A stretch of 64,000 bases of DNA from the NCBI RefSeq assembly GCF_021044685.1, contig NZ_CP088014.1, positions 2,032,001 through 2,096,000 on the forward strand, in the 5' to 3' direction. Made by a program: the position numbers and the translations under genes. Each line of letters starts with the position of its first letter. Position 1 is the first letter of the stretch. The notes beneath the pieces were generated by a model that worked only from the letters and a program-made list of their open reading frames with translations, did no database searches and was not told the DNA's origin. This stretch comes from Bradyrhizobium daqingense (GTDB lineage Bacteria > Pseudomonadota > Alphaproteobacteria > Rhizobiales > Xanthobacteraceae). Below, in pieces: positions 46,281 to 54,189 of the stretch.

Positions 46281-46955
46281 ATGTCTCGCGACGTTCCAAT
46301 CTCAAGACCGCTTCTGGATGACAAGATTGCGCTGTGGCTTTCGACGAGCCGCATGACCGATGGCCTTTGGATCGGAAGCTCGCACGGTGATCCTGAGCCT
46401 GCGCTGCAACGCGTTGAGGCCGCGCTCGAGCTAATGGAGGATATTTCTCCACTTCACTACCGACGCGTCAAGAGTAGCCTATCTCGAATTTGGGTGAAGC
46501 TGGTTCCGCATGGAACCGGCTGCTATCTGCATTCCTTGAACGCCTGCTTGCTCGACGCGCGTGTCGTCGCCTCTGAAACCACAACTCTCGAATGGATCGC
46601 GTCCGCTATCATACATGAAGCGACCCATGCGAGACTGGAGAAGCGGGGTGTCCGCTACGACGAACCGGTGCGCCATCGTATCGAACGGATTTGTGCTCGA
46701 AGAGAGCTGGATTTTGCTCTGCGTCTGCCGAGCGCAGACACATTGTTAGGAGAGATCAATTGGCGGCTCGAACGGTGCAATGAGAATGCACCGTTTACCG
46801 ATAAAAAAATGTCGGAGGGAATAGATCAGGGCTACGAAGACATGCTCCGTCATCTCGGAACGCCGGAATGGGTCATATCTCCAGTGTCAAAGGCGAGGGA
46901 TCTCGTCATTTGGCTTCATCGCTTCATACGACGTATAGCCGCTGCTTCTGTGTAA
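46281..46955 (+). CDS. Hypothetical protein with an HExxH motif
   Basis: A 224-residue protein, less GC-rich than most genes here. A single HEATH motif lies in WIASAIIHEATHARLEKRG, centred near residue 118, a zincin-like metalloprotease signature with a preceding hydrophobic helix. The downstream RHRIERICARRELDFA helix could supply the third ligand Glu. No signal peptide; a C-terminal hydrophobic/basic end (ARDLVIWLHRFIRRIAAASV) could associate with membranes. The ATG at 46281 (MSRDVPISRP) is favoured over an upstream TTG. A peptidase role is plausible but not shown. Confidence 0.65.
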   Translation: MSRDVPISRPLLDDKIALWLSTSRMTDGLWIGSSHGDPEPALQRVEAALELMEDISPLHYRRVKSSLSRIWVKLVPHGTGCYLHSLNACLLDARVVASETTTLEWIASAIIHEATHARLEKRGVRYDEPVRHRIERICARRELDFALRLPSADTLLGEINWRLERCNENAPFTDKKMSEGIDQGYEDMLRHLGTPEWVISPVSKARDLVIWLHRFIRRIAAASV

Positions 46956-47190
46956 TGACCGCACAGTCCCTGGGATGACCGCTTCACGCCCAAGGCCACC
47001 CCTTGCTCAGCAGCCTGGGGAGGTCAGCTCTTAGAGGCGAGCCGACCAGCGAAATCGGATGTGGCCAAGGCAGCTTTCGACCCTAGGCCGACGAACTCGG
47101 GAAGCTGCACCACAGCCGACCACGCTCGGTCCTGCCGACCAAAGCAGCCAATGGGGCATATATAGCGCCGACTACCGAACAAGCGTCGAT
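46956..47190. other. Gene-free spacer
   Basis: No supported gene, RNA or repeat. An apparently open plus-strand frame running through 47059-47451 is explained as the antisense of the acidic protein gene. Confidence 0.35.
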
Positions 47191-47379
47191 CTAGTCTTCG
47201 TCGGGCTCGCGCACGACCGCTGGTTCGTCATCGTCATCTTCCCCTTCGTCATCTTCGTCCTCCTCATCGTCTTCCTCGTCCTCTTCAGGGTCTCTTGGCG
47301 GCATCGCGGTGCCCATGACCACGAGCGGTGTCCAGCAGATCGCTGTGATGGAAAATGCTTCGAAGGTGTGCTGCTTCAT
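47191..47379 (-). CDS. Small protein with highly acidic C-terminus
   Basis: A 62-residue protein starting at an ATG (47379) with a good GAGGAG site upstream on the minus strand. The first 28 residues (KQHTFEAFSITAICWTPLVVMGTAM) are partly hydrophobic, like a signal peptide or single membrane anchor. The rest is a run of Glu and Asp (DEEDDEEDEDDEGEDDDDE) followed by PAVVREPDED. Composition suggests a metal- or basic-protein-binding tail. The opposite-strand frame is its shadow. No family known to me. Confidence 0.6.
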   Translation of the reverse strand: MKQHTFEAFSITAICWTPLVVMGTAMPPRDPEEDEEDDEEDEDDEGEDDDDEPAVVREPDED

Positions 47380-47509
47380 GGCGTTGCTGCTCCTCGAAAA
47401 GAATATCCTGACGGGCGGCCAGGACGCGATCGCTGCAAAAGCGACAGGTGACGTCAGGTCGTTACATGAGCAAGGGCCGCACCCGCCACGCAACTGGCGG
47501 CGTTGGAGG

Positions 47510-47818
47510 CTACCTTATGCAAGACTCGTTACACTCGATGTCCACCAAAAGTTCGCCGCTGGTCACTTCGGGAACGCCAAGATCGAGGTCATGCAGGCTC
47601 GCCTCGATAAACGCCAGTATCTTGGCGTTCGCTGCGTTGGCGCTATCGCGGTCATCGAATATCATCACGGCGATACCGACACCGTCGCCCGCATCCAGCA
47701 CATGGTAAGATCTAAATCCCTGCGATTGCCTCAGGATCTCACCGACGCCGCTCTTGGCGCGACGAGCGGCGTCCGCGACCGAACGAACATTCGTGTACTT
47801 GCGAATGACCATGTACAT
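47510..47818 (-). CDS. Small ferredoxin-like (ABM/dimeric alpha-beta barrel) protein
   Basis: A 102-residue protein with a predicted beta-alpha-beta-beta-alpha layout: YMVIRKYTNVRSVADAARRAKSGVGEILRQSQGFRSYHVLDAGDGVGIAVMIFDDRDSANAANAKILAFI. The GFRSYHVL and GVGIAVMIFDDRDSA segments are typical of antibiotic-biosynthesis-monooxygenase-like proteins. Start at 47818 or an in-frame ATG six bases later; the ribosome-binding site is weak. Reading upstream lacks similarity. It may act as a dimeric small-molecule binder or monooxygenase. Located between the acidic protein and dodecin genes. Confidence 0.65.
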   Translation of the reverse strand: MYMVIRKYTNVRSVADAARRAKSGVGEILRQSQGFRSYHVLDAGDGVGIAVMIFDDRDSANAANAKILAFIEASLHDLDLGVPEVTSGELLVDIECNESCIR

Positions 47819-47992
47819 GGAGCACCACGTGCCATACGCGCCGCTCGCATCAGAGCATATCGGCCCCAGTCGGACCAGTGCCAACTTCCGGGATAGGCCA
47901 CAGCGGCCGGTTGGAGCGTCCGGTTGGGCGGACCGTGCAGCGCGCCTTCTCCAATGAGCCATCCTCGCCCGCAAGGGGCGAGGTGCTGAGGC

Positions 47993-48208
47993 TCAGGTGC
48001 CCTCGAACTTGAACGATACGTTGAGCTTGGCGCGATAAGCCTCGACCGTTCCCTTCTCATCCAGTTGCATATCGAGCTTGACGACCTCTGCGATGCGAAG
48101 ATCCCGCAGAGATTTGGCGGCTTGCTCGACCGCATTGGCGGCCGCCCTCTCCCACGAGTCTTTACTGGTGCCGATCAGTTCGATGACCTTGTAGACGCTC
48201 TCGGGCAT
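47993..48208 (-). CDS. Dodecin family flavin-binding protein
   Basis: A 71-residue protein with the dodecin fold and sequence: SVYKVIELIGTSKDSWERAAANAVEQAAKSLRDLRIAEVVKLDMQLDEKGTVEAYRAKLNVSFKFEGT. The VIE(L/I)VGTS.SWE.A...A and YRaklnVSFkfE motifs are diagnostic. Dodecins form 12-mers that store or buffer flavins (or CoA) in the cytosol. A clear AGGAGGACG site precedes the ATG. Stands alone. Confidence 0.95.
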   Translation of the reverse strand: MPESVYKVIELIGTSKDSWERAAANAVEQAAKSLRDLRIAEVVKLDMQLDEKGTVEAYRAKLNVSFKFEGT

Positions 48209-48468
48209 GTCGTCCTCCTATTCGGTAGGTCGGGAAATCTAGCATCTGAATCTCGGCGCCGATACGTGTCCGCGGACGCCGCGGAAAAAGGGTTCGTTTG
48301 GCTGTCGCATTTTCTGTTCGAACCAAGGAAGAACTCGGGCGCCCCCGTCGGGAGATGCGATCGCATTTTCAGCCCGAACGGGCGCATATGGAATCTCCTT
48401 CCCGCCGGTTGGTTTCTCAATATAGTTCGTGCAGGCCGATGTCGTCATTGCCGCTAAGGTTCTGACCC

Positions 48469-49131
48469 ATGAAGCGATGGCACCGCGTAAGCATCAGCAG
48501 CATCGTTGTCGCCGTGGGTCTGGTGTGTGCCGGGGCCCTGGTGGTCAGTCGAACGCACGTTCCATCAGACGCCATAGCGTCATCGGTAACACGTACTCCT
48601 GAGCTTATAGAGCGTGCGTGGCACCTGCCCGTGGCAGCCACATTTCAAAGACACGTTGATTGGCAGTCAAACGGCTCTCGCTGCGGACCTGCCGCTGTTG
48701 CGAATGCGTACCGGTCGCTTGGCGAGGCGGCAAGGACGGAGGGCGACGTGTTGGCCGGCACGTGGAGCTGCTGGACAGGGGTATGCATCATGGGCCTCAC
48801 GCTCGACGAACTGGCCAAAGTCGCCCAGTCGAAGACCAAGCGGAACGTTACCATCTTGCGCGATCTCAGCGAGAAGCAGTTCCTGGAGCATCTCCGTCGC
48901 TCCAACGACCCGGGGCGGCGCTACGTCGTGAATTTCGATCGCGCTCAAATTTTTGGCGCTGGTAGCGGGCACCATTCCCCAATCGGGGGCTATTTCGAAG
49001 CCGAGGACCTCGTTTTCGTGCTCGATGTCAATGTTGATTTTCAGCCATGGCTCGTCGAGCGGAAGCGGCTGTTCGACGCTGCCAATACGTTCGACGGCGA
49101 TAAAAAGCGAGGACTGCTGGTCATAGAGTAA
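48469..49131 (+). CDS. Phytochelatin synthase-like exported cysteine protease
   Basis: A 220-residue protein with an N-terminal membrane/signal segment (residues 8-28) and a papain-like PF05023 domain. The catalytic triad can be placed: Cys72 in QSNGSRCGPAAVANAYRSLG, His168 in GAGSGHHSPIGGY, and Asp186 in LVFVLDVNVDF. The RYVVNFDRAQIF and LFDAANTFDGDKKRGLLVI segments also fit. In bacteria such enzymes usually cleave glutathione to gamma-Glu-Cys or act as peptide hydrolases; synthase activity needs the plant C-terminal domain, which is missing. Probably periplasmic or membrane-anchored. Confidence 0.82.
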   Translation: MKRWHRVSISSIVVAVGLVCAGALVVSRTHVPSDAIASSVTRTPELIERAWHLPVAATFQRHVDWQSNGSRCGPAAVANAYRSLGEAARTEGDVLAGTWSCWTGVCIMGLTLDELAKVAQSKTKRNVTILRDLSEKQFLEHLRRSNDPGRRYVVNFDRAQIFGAGSGHHSPIGGYFEAEDLVFVLDVNVDFQPWLVERKRLFDAANTFDGDKKRGLLVIE

Positions 49132-49158
49132 TATACCGCATGTCGCCTGTTGGCCCGC

Positions 49159-49305
49159 CGCGGCCTCAAAAAGGGTGCTAAGCCGAGCGATCTGCCGGTC
49201 GAGCAGCCGACGCGTTTCAAGCTGATAAATCGAAAAGTTGATAGTGCGCTCGGCTTACAGATCCCACCATCGGTACTAATTGGCGCTGACGAAATCATTG
49301 AGTAA
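49159..49305 (+). pseudogene. C-terminal remnant of an ABC-type (PF04392-like) binding protein
   Basis: The frame reads [19 protein letters not shown], then [20 protein letters not shown] and ADEIIE before a TAA at 49303. This matches the C-terminal signature of the family (KGxxPxDLPVExPxxFxLxIN..TAKALGLxIPxxLLxxADEVIE), for instance the intact protein ending at 50484. No start, signal peptide or N-terminal domain precedes it, so it is a decayed fragment just upstream of an intact relative. Confidence 0.75.
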
Positions 49306-49503
49306 GTCGGTACTGGCCCGCAGCGGCCTCGCCAACCGTCCAACGATCGACTGCTCGCACCTGGAGAGCGGATTAGGGCTGTGACCTCTGTTCACTTCAG
49401 CACGTAACCCATACCGGGCTACACCAATCGAGGATGATTGATGCGAAGTGTGCTATAGGTTGTCTCCAACGAACCGGAAAGCCATTGGATTGTGGGCAAT
49501 CTA

Positions 49504-50484
49504 ATGAAGCGACGCGAGTTCCTGACCCTGGTTGGCGGCGTGACGACTTGGCCATTCGCGGCTCAAGCTCAAAGAAGTCGCAAGATTGCTCGGATTGGCG
49601 TGCTCTGGCACGCTGGCAATGCAGAGGAAGAGGCGGTCTTTCTGAGGCCGCTGGTAGACGGACTTGCCAAGCTAGGGTACGTGGAGGGAAAGAACGTAAT
49701 ATACGAGCATCGCTTTCCGGCAGAGCAGCCTGAGCGTTTCAAAGCGATGGCCGCGGAGTTGGCGCAGCTTAACCTCGACGTCATCATTACCTCAGCGTCG
49801 GCCGCAGCATACGCGGCGAAAGCGGCAACCAAAACTACTCCGATTGTCTTCATTATTGTTGCTGATCCCGTAGGGGGCGGGCTGGTCAATAGCTTTTCGC
49901 GACCAGGCGGTAACATCACGGGCTATGCAGTAGTGGATGTTAGCCCAAAGCGACTTCAACTATTCAAAGAGACGTTTCCCAATCTCTCCCGCGTGGCATT
50001 GCTTATCAATCCAGATAACCGCTCGACTGCTCAACGCTTTTTCGATCAGGTGGTAGCAGCGGCAAGTCCACTGGATTTAACGGTGCAGCCGATCGAGGTG
50101 CTAGGTCCTCGCGACTTCGAGCGAGCTCTTTCTCTCATCCCTAGAGACAAGAAAACTGGCGTGATCACGGTTTTCGATCCCATGTTCTTCAATGAGCGTA
50201 GACAGATCGCGCAAGTGGCGATGGCGTATGGCTTGCCCGTGATGGCACCTGCCGACGTCTACGTGAAAGCAGGGGCGCTGATGTCCTATGGTCCCAATTT
50301 AGTTGACCTGTTTCGACGCGCAGCAACTTCGGTCGACAAGATATTGAAAGGCGAGCAACCGGGAAATCTTCCGGTCGAGCTGCCAATCAAATACGACTTT
50401 GTCATCAATTTAGCGACCGCCAAGACCATACAGATGGATATTCCGGCAACGCTATTAGCGCGCGCCGATGAGGTGATTGAATAG
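49504..50484 (+). CDS. ABC-type substrate-binding protein (PF04392-like)
   Basis: A 326-residue exported protein with an RR-containing signal (KRREFLTLVGGVTTWPFAAQAQ), possibly Tat. Then IARIGVLWHAGN, PLVDGLAKLGYVEGKNVIYEHRFPAEQPERF, PIVFIIVADPVGGGLVNSFSRPGGNITGYA and the C-terminal KGEQPGNLPVELPIKYDFVINLATAKTIQMDIPATLLARADEVIE. Codon use is AT-richer than neighbours. No permease adjoins it. The upstream relic and the paralogue at 12421 show that this family has been duplicated and lost locally. Confidence 0.88.
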   Translation: MKRREFLTLVGGVTTWPFAAQAQRSRKIARIGVLWHAGNAEEEAVFLRPLVDGLAKLGYVEGKNVIYEHRFPAEQPERFKAMAAELAQLNLDVIITSASAAAYAAKAATKTTPIVFIIVADPVGGGLVNSFSRPGGNITGYAVVDVSPKRLQLFKETFPNLSRVALLINPDNRSTAQRFFDQVVAAASPLDLTVQPIEVLGPRDFERALSLIPRDKKTGVITVFDPMFFNERRQIAQVAMAYGLPVMAPADVYVKAGALMSYGPNLVDLFRRAATSVDKILKGEQPGNLPVELPIKYDFVINLATAKTIQMDIPATLLARADEVIE

Positions 50485-50520
50485 GATGCCTCTAGGCGAC
50501 CTCTGCTTCTGACCTTCGGC

Positions 50521-50603
50521 GTCATTGCGAGCGCAGCAAGCAATCCGAAGTCTTCGCTGCGACGGTCTGGATTGCTTCGTCGCAGGACCCTCCTCGCAAT
50601 GAC
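50521..50603. repeat. REP-like inverted repeat, family B
   Basis: Starts GTCATTGCGAGCGCAGCAAG and ends CTCGCAATGAC, with internal CAATCCGAAG...GGATTG arms. It follows the binding-protein stop by 36 bases. Slightly degenerate relative to the 10344 copy. Confidence 0.8.
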
Positions 50604-50619
50604 GAAGGTGAATAGTCAT

Positions 50620-50770
50620 CTCCCCCGACGTCGTCCTGGCCTGGCGCGCAATTGCGCGCGGGGGCCAGGACCCATGCCGCGTGTTCCTCGATTGTGTCCG
50701 GTCGCAGCACCGAGCGGCCAATCTTCGCCGGTCACGGCTTCCGCCAGGACGACGCCCAGGATGTAGCGGT
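50620..50770. repeat. Composite REP-like element, family D
   Basis: Contains GTCGTCCTGGCCTGGCGCGC facing GCGCGCGGGGGCCAGGAC, plus a second module ending CCGCCAGGACGACGCC that can pair with the first GTCGTCCTGG arm. Same core (CCAGGACGAC) as 27452-27491. It fills the gap before the enolase-superfamily gene. Confidence 0.7.
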
Positions 50771-50776
50771 AGGATG

Positions 50777-51868
50777 TCACCCAACGCGATATTTCTTCAC
50801 CGCCGCCTCGTCCCATTCGATCCCGTTGCCGGGCTCCTCGCTCGGCAGTGCAAAACCGTCCTTGATCTTCAATCGCGTCGCGAGCACCCCGTCGGCCCAG
50901 TCGACATATTCCAGCCAATGCGCGGTCGGCGTCACGCAGAGCAGGTGCGCGCTCACCTCCGAGAACAGATGCGTCGACATCTCGATGCCGGCGGCATGGG
51001 CGAGCGCGGCGGCGCGGAGCCAGCCGGTGACGCCGCCGATGCGCTGCACGTCAGGCATCACGTAGTCGCAGGCTTCGGCCGTGAGCGCTGCCTGCATCGA
51101 GAAGGCGCTGTCGAAATTCTCGCCGATCTGGACCGGCGTGTGCAGCGCGTCCGCGATGCGGGCGCAGCCGGCATAGTCGTCGTGGCGGATCGGCTCCTCG
51201 ATCCAGGTGAGGCCTTCGTCGTCGAGCATCTCGCCGCGGCGGATGGCCTCGGTGACCGTCAGCGCCTGATTGTAGTCGCACATCAGCGTCACCTGATCGC
51301 CGACCGCCTTGCGCACCGCGCGCACGACCGCGAGATCCTCTCGCGCATCGGGCCGGCCGACGCGGATCTTGGCGGCATGAAAACCCTCGGCCAACAGCTT
51401 GTGCGCCTCCTCTACCGCGGCGCCCGCCGGCATAATGCCGAGCCCTTTCGAATTGTAGGCTCGCACCGGCTTCGGCGCGGCGCCGAGCAGGCGCGCCAGC
51501 GGCAGGCCCTTGCTGCGCGCCAGCGCGTCCCATGCCGCCATGTCGATGCCGGATTGCGCCAGCCGTTGCAGGCCGGCGAGGCCCAACAGCGTGAAGCGCT
51601 GCGCCAGCTTGCGCTCGATCTCGAACGGCAGCAGCTCGTCGCCGGCGAGGAGATCCGACATTTCCGTGACCATCGCCGTCAGCGGCTTCAAGGCCGATGG
51701 CGTGATCGAGAACAGATAGGCATGCCCGCGTACGCCCTGGTCGGTCTCGCAGTCGATCAGCACCAGCGGCGCCTTGGCGACCGATCCGGTCGAGGTTTGG
51801 AGCGGCAGGTTCATCGGCACGATCACGGGCCGCGCCTGGAAGCGCTTGATGCGGATGGTCTCGGTCAT
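50777..51868 (-). CDS. Mandelate racemase/muconate lactonizing enzyme family (enolase superfamily)
   Basis: A 363-residue enzyme with an N-terminal capping domain and TIM barrel. Barrel motifs: FHAAKIRVGRPDAREDLAVVRAVRKAVGDQVTLMCDYNQALT (KIR at the second strand and the first metal Asp in MCDYNQ), LTWIEEPIRHDD (second metal Glu), VQIGENFDSAF (third), and SMQAALTAEACDYVMPDVQRIGG, then MSTHLF. The acid-sugar or mandelate-like substrate is unknown. ATG at 51868 (MTETIRIKRF). It lies beside a LysE exporter on the same strand. Confidence 0.92.
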   Translation of the reverse strand: MTETIRIKRFQARPVIVPMNLPLQTSTGSVAKAPLVLIDCETDQGVRGHAYLFSITPSALKPLTAMVTEMSDLLAGDELLPFEIERKLAQRFTLLGLAGLQRLAQSGIDMAAWDALARSKGLPLARLLGAAPKPVRAYNSKGLGIMPAGAAVEEAHKLLAEGFHAAKIRVGRPDAREDLAVVRAVRKAVGDQVTLMCDYNQALTVTEAIRRGEMLDDEGLTWIEEPIRHDDYAGCARIADALHTPVQIGENFDSAFSMQAALTAEACDYVMPDVQRIGGVTGWLRAAALAHAAGIEMSTHLFSEVSAHLLCVTPTAHWLEYVDWADGVLATRLKIKDGFALPSEEPGNGIEWDEAAVKKYRVG

Positions 51869-51899
51869 GGGGCTCTCCCGGCGGGATGGAATGATCAGG

Positions 51900-52529
51900 C
51901 TACTTTTGCTGCTGCAAGGCCATGCGAACGCCAAGTCCCAGGTAGATCGTCCCGATGACGCGGCCCTGCCAGCGGCCGATGCTGCGATGACGGGTGAGCC
52001 AGCCAGCGACTTGCCCGGCAACGAGGGCGATCAATGCGGTGTAGATCGCGCTCATGATGACGAAGATGAGGCCAAGAATTGCAAGCTGGGCAACGACGGA
52101 GCCGTGATCGGGACGTACGAATTGTGGGAGAAAGGCCAGGAAGAAGAGCGCCGTCTTCGGGTTGAGCAGTTCGGCCAGCACCGCCTGCCGGAAGGCGAGC
52201 GATGTGTCGACCAAACGCGACTGCGCCAACTTGATATCCTCGCCTCTTTCCATAAGCGCGCGGATGCCAAGATAGATGAGGTAGGCAGCGCCGGCGTACT
52301 TCACCAGGCTGAAGGCGAGGGCCGAGGTCATCAGCACTGCCGACAATCCAAGCGTAGCCATCGCGGTGTGAAGCAGATCCCCAGTCGCGATGCCAAGGCC
52401 GGTGGCAATTCCGACGCGATGCCCGCCCACAGACGAGCGCCCGAGCACCAGGAGGACGGCGGGACCCGGAATGAGAAAGAGGCCGAGAACCACCGCGACA
52501 TAGGTCAGCAACGTGTCGAATTGGATCAT
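51900..52529 (-). CDS. LysE family amino-acid exporter
   Basis: A 209-residue membrane protein with six helices. Signature: VVLGLFLIPGPAVLLVLGRSSVGGHRVGIATGLGIATGDLLHT and the central LAELLNPKTALFFLAFLPQFVRPDHG. It probably exports an amino acid or derivative. The stop lies 31 bases before the enolase-family start, so the two may be one operon. ATG at 52529. Confidence 0.92.
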   Translation of the reverse strand: MIQFDTLLTYVAVVLGLFLIPGPAVLLVLGRSSVGGHRVGIATGLGIATGDLLHTAMATLGLSAVLMTSALAFSLVKYAGAAYLIYLGIRALMERGEDIKLAQSRLVDTSLAFRQAVLAELLNPKTALFFLAFLPQFVRPDHGSVVAQLAILGLIFVIMSAIYTALIALVAGQVAGWLTRHRSIGRWQGRVIGTIYLGLGVRMALQQQK

Positions 52530-52708
52530 GGTGAGCTCCGATCTGATTGTCAGGAGCTCAAACCAGCCAGACCCGGTCTCTCAATGCAAGTCCTCGAATG
52601 GCGTGGGCTCCTGGTTCGGGCGGCGGAGCGAAGCTCCATCATCACCGAGCGCGCCGGGGGCGATCTTCATTTCGGGTCCGGCGCGTGGAGCACCGAAGCG
52701 TCCGCATC

Positions 52709-52792
52709 GTCATGGCCGGGCTTGTCCCGGCCATCCACGTCTTGCCACGTAGCCCGAAGAACGTGGATGCCCTGGACAAGCCCGGGCATGAC
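52709..52792. repeat. REP-like inverted repeat, family A
   Basis: Begins GTCATGGCCGGGCTTGTCCC and ends GGGCATGAC, with internal ATCCACGTCTTG and GAAGAACGTGGAT arms. Closest relative is 30147-30229. It ends 21 bases before the stop of the binding-protein gene. Confidence 0.85.
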
Positions 52793-52813
52793 GGTCGCCT
52801 TTGTGTTTGAATG

Positions 52814-54037
52814 TCACCTTGCCACGCCTTCCGTGAACGCCGTCTCGATTACATCCCCAAAAGGCTGCCACGACCGGCCGTCGAATTGCACCAGGCGCAT
52901 CTGCTTGATCGGCAGATAGTTGTGGGGCGAGGTGTTCATCCTGATGTCGGGCAGGGCAAGGGAGGGGCGATGATTCCTCAGCGACGCCGCCTGGCGCATG
53001 ATGTTCTCGCGCGAGACATCGTCGCCGCATTGCCTCAATACCTGGGTGAGCGCCTCGGCCGCGGCATAGCCGTAGACGGCGGCACTGTTGTTGGTGCTTT
53101 CGACCTGATGATACTTGTCCATGAAAGCGAACCAGTCCTTCATGGCTGGATCGTCCTTCCAGGCGGGGTCGCTCGGATCCTTCAGAAAGGCCGCGGAGAC
53201 GACTCCTGCCGAATTTTCCAGGCCCGCCGGCGCCATCGCGTTGGCGATGGTGGCCGAGGAATCGTTCACGATGAAGACTGGACGCCATTTCATCGACGCC
53301 GCCAGCTTGATCACCTTGGAGGCCGTCGAGGGCACGCCGAGAAAGACGAAGATGTCGGCGCCCGAGCGCTTGAGGATCGAGACGTGCCCGTCGAGATGCT
53401 CGTCGGCGATGTCGAAGGCGATGTCGACGAGGACGTGACGGTTCAGATCGCCGAGACCTTCCTGAATGCCCTTGTAGAGCATGCGGCCGAACTGGTCGTT
53501 CTGCCAGAGCACCACGATCTTCTTCCGGGGATAATAGGCCTGGATGTAGTTGGCGTAGATGCGTCCTTCCGACCGCAACGAGGGCTGCCAGCCCATGGTC
53601 CAGGGAAACGCTCCCGGCTGGCTCAGCTCCTCGTCGCCGGAGGCGACGAACAGCTGCGGGATCTTCTTCTCGTTGAGATACCAGCGCGTGGCGAGGTTGC
53701 CGGGCGTGCCGAACGAGCCGAACATCAGATCCACGTTATCGGTCTCGACCAGGTTGCGCGTCAGCTCCAGCGCCGTCGCCGGATCGGAATTGTCGTCGCG
53801 CGTGATGAAGCGGATCTTGCGGCCGTTGATGCCGCCACGCGCGTTGATCATGTCGAAATAGGCGGCCTCGGCTTGGCCGATGGCCCCGAACTCCGAGAGT
53901 GGCCCCGAATACGGCATGACATTGCCGATGCGGATTTCCTTGTCGGTCGCGGGTTGGTCCGTACGTTGCAGCGACATCGCCCCGAGCGAGGTCAATGCAG
54001 CGATCAAGACGAACAACAGTTTGCCGGTGACGCGCAT
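52814..54037 (-). CDS. Branched-chain amino-acid-type ABC transporter substrate-binding protein
   Basis: A 407-residue exported protein (signal MRVTGKLLFVLIAALTSLGAMS). The mature chain starts with EIRIGNVMPYSGPLSEFGAIGQAEAAYFDMINARGGINGRKIRF, the LIVBP-type lead. Later segments include DNVDLMFGSFGTPGNLATRWYLNEKKIPQLFVASG, VVLWQNDQFGRMLYKGIQEGLGDL and SGADIFVFLGVPSTASKVIKLAA. No permease gene lies near. ATG at 54037. It resembles the 44382 protein in class but not closely. Confidence 0.9.
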   Translation of the reverse strand: MRVTGKLLFVLIAALTSLGAMSLQRTDQPATDKEIRIGNVMPYSGPLSEFGAIGQAEAAYFDMINARGGINGRKIRFITRDDNSDPATALELTRNLVETDNVDLMFGSFGTPGNLATRWYLNEKKIPQLFVASGDEELSQPGAFPWTMGWQPSLRSEGRIYANYIQAYYPRKKIVVLWQNDQFGRMLYKGIQEGLGDLNRHVLVDIAFDIADEHLDGHVSILKRSGADIFVFLGVPSTASKVIKLAASMKWRPVFIVNDSSATIANAMAPAGLENSAGVVSAAFLKDPSDPAWKDDPAMKDWFAFMDKYHQVESTNNSAAVYGYAAAEALTQVLRQCGDDVSRENIMRQAASLRNHRPSLALPDIRMNTSPHNYLPIKQMRLVQFDGRSWQPFGDVIETAFTEGVAR

Positions 54038-54189
54038 GCTCGACACCTTGTCGTTGGCCCCCAACGAGGTCGGCTCAGTCCGCACCCAGGCGGATTGATC
54101 TACGTCAAGCGTTTGGCGATCGTGTGGCTTTGGCAGCCGGATTCAATGCGGCGCGGCCCGTATGAAATGGCAGGCGTGCTGACGCGCCG

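Noticed and set aside
47059..47451. Apparent plus-strand membrane protein
   Set aside because: Its hydrophobic run is the antisense of an Asp/Glu-rich tail (GAN codons become NTC codons for Phe, Leu, Ile, Val). The minus-strand gene has a good ribosome-binding site.
42269..50500. tRNA-Val as the insertion site of a genomic island
   Set aside because: No integrase, no repeated tRNA 3' end and no plasmid or phage genes are found in the following 8 kb, although the region is patchy and AT-richer in places.
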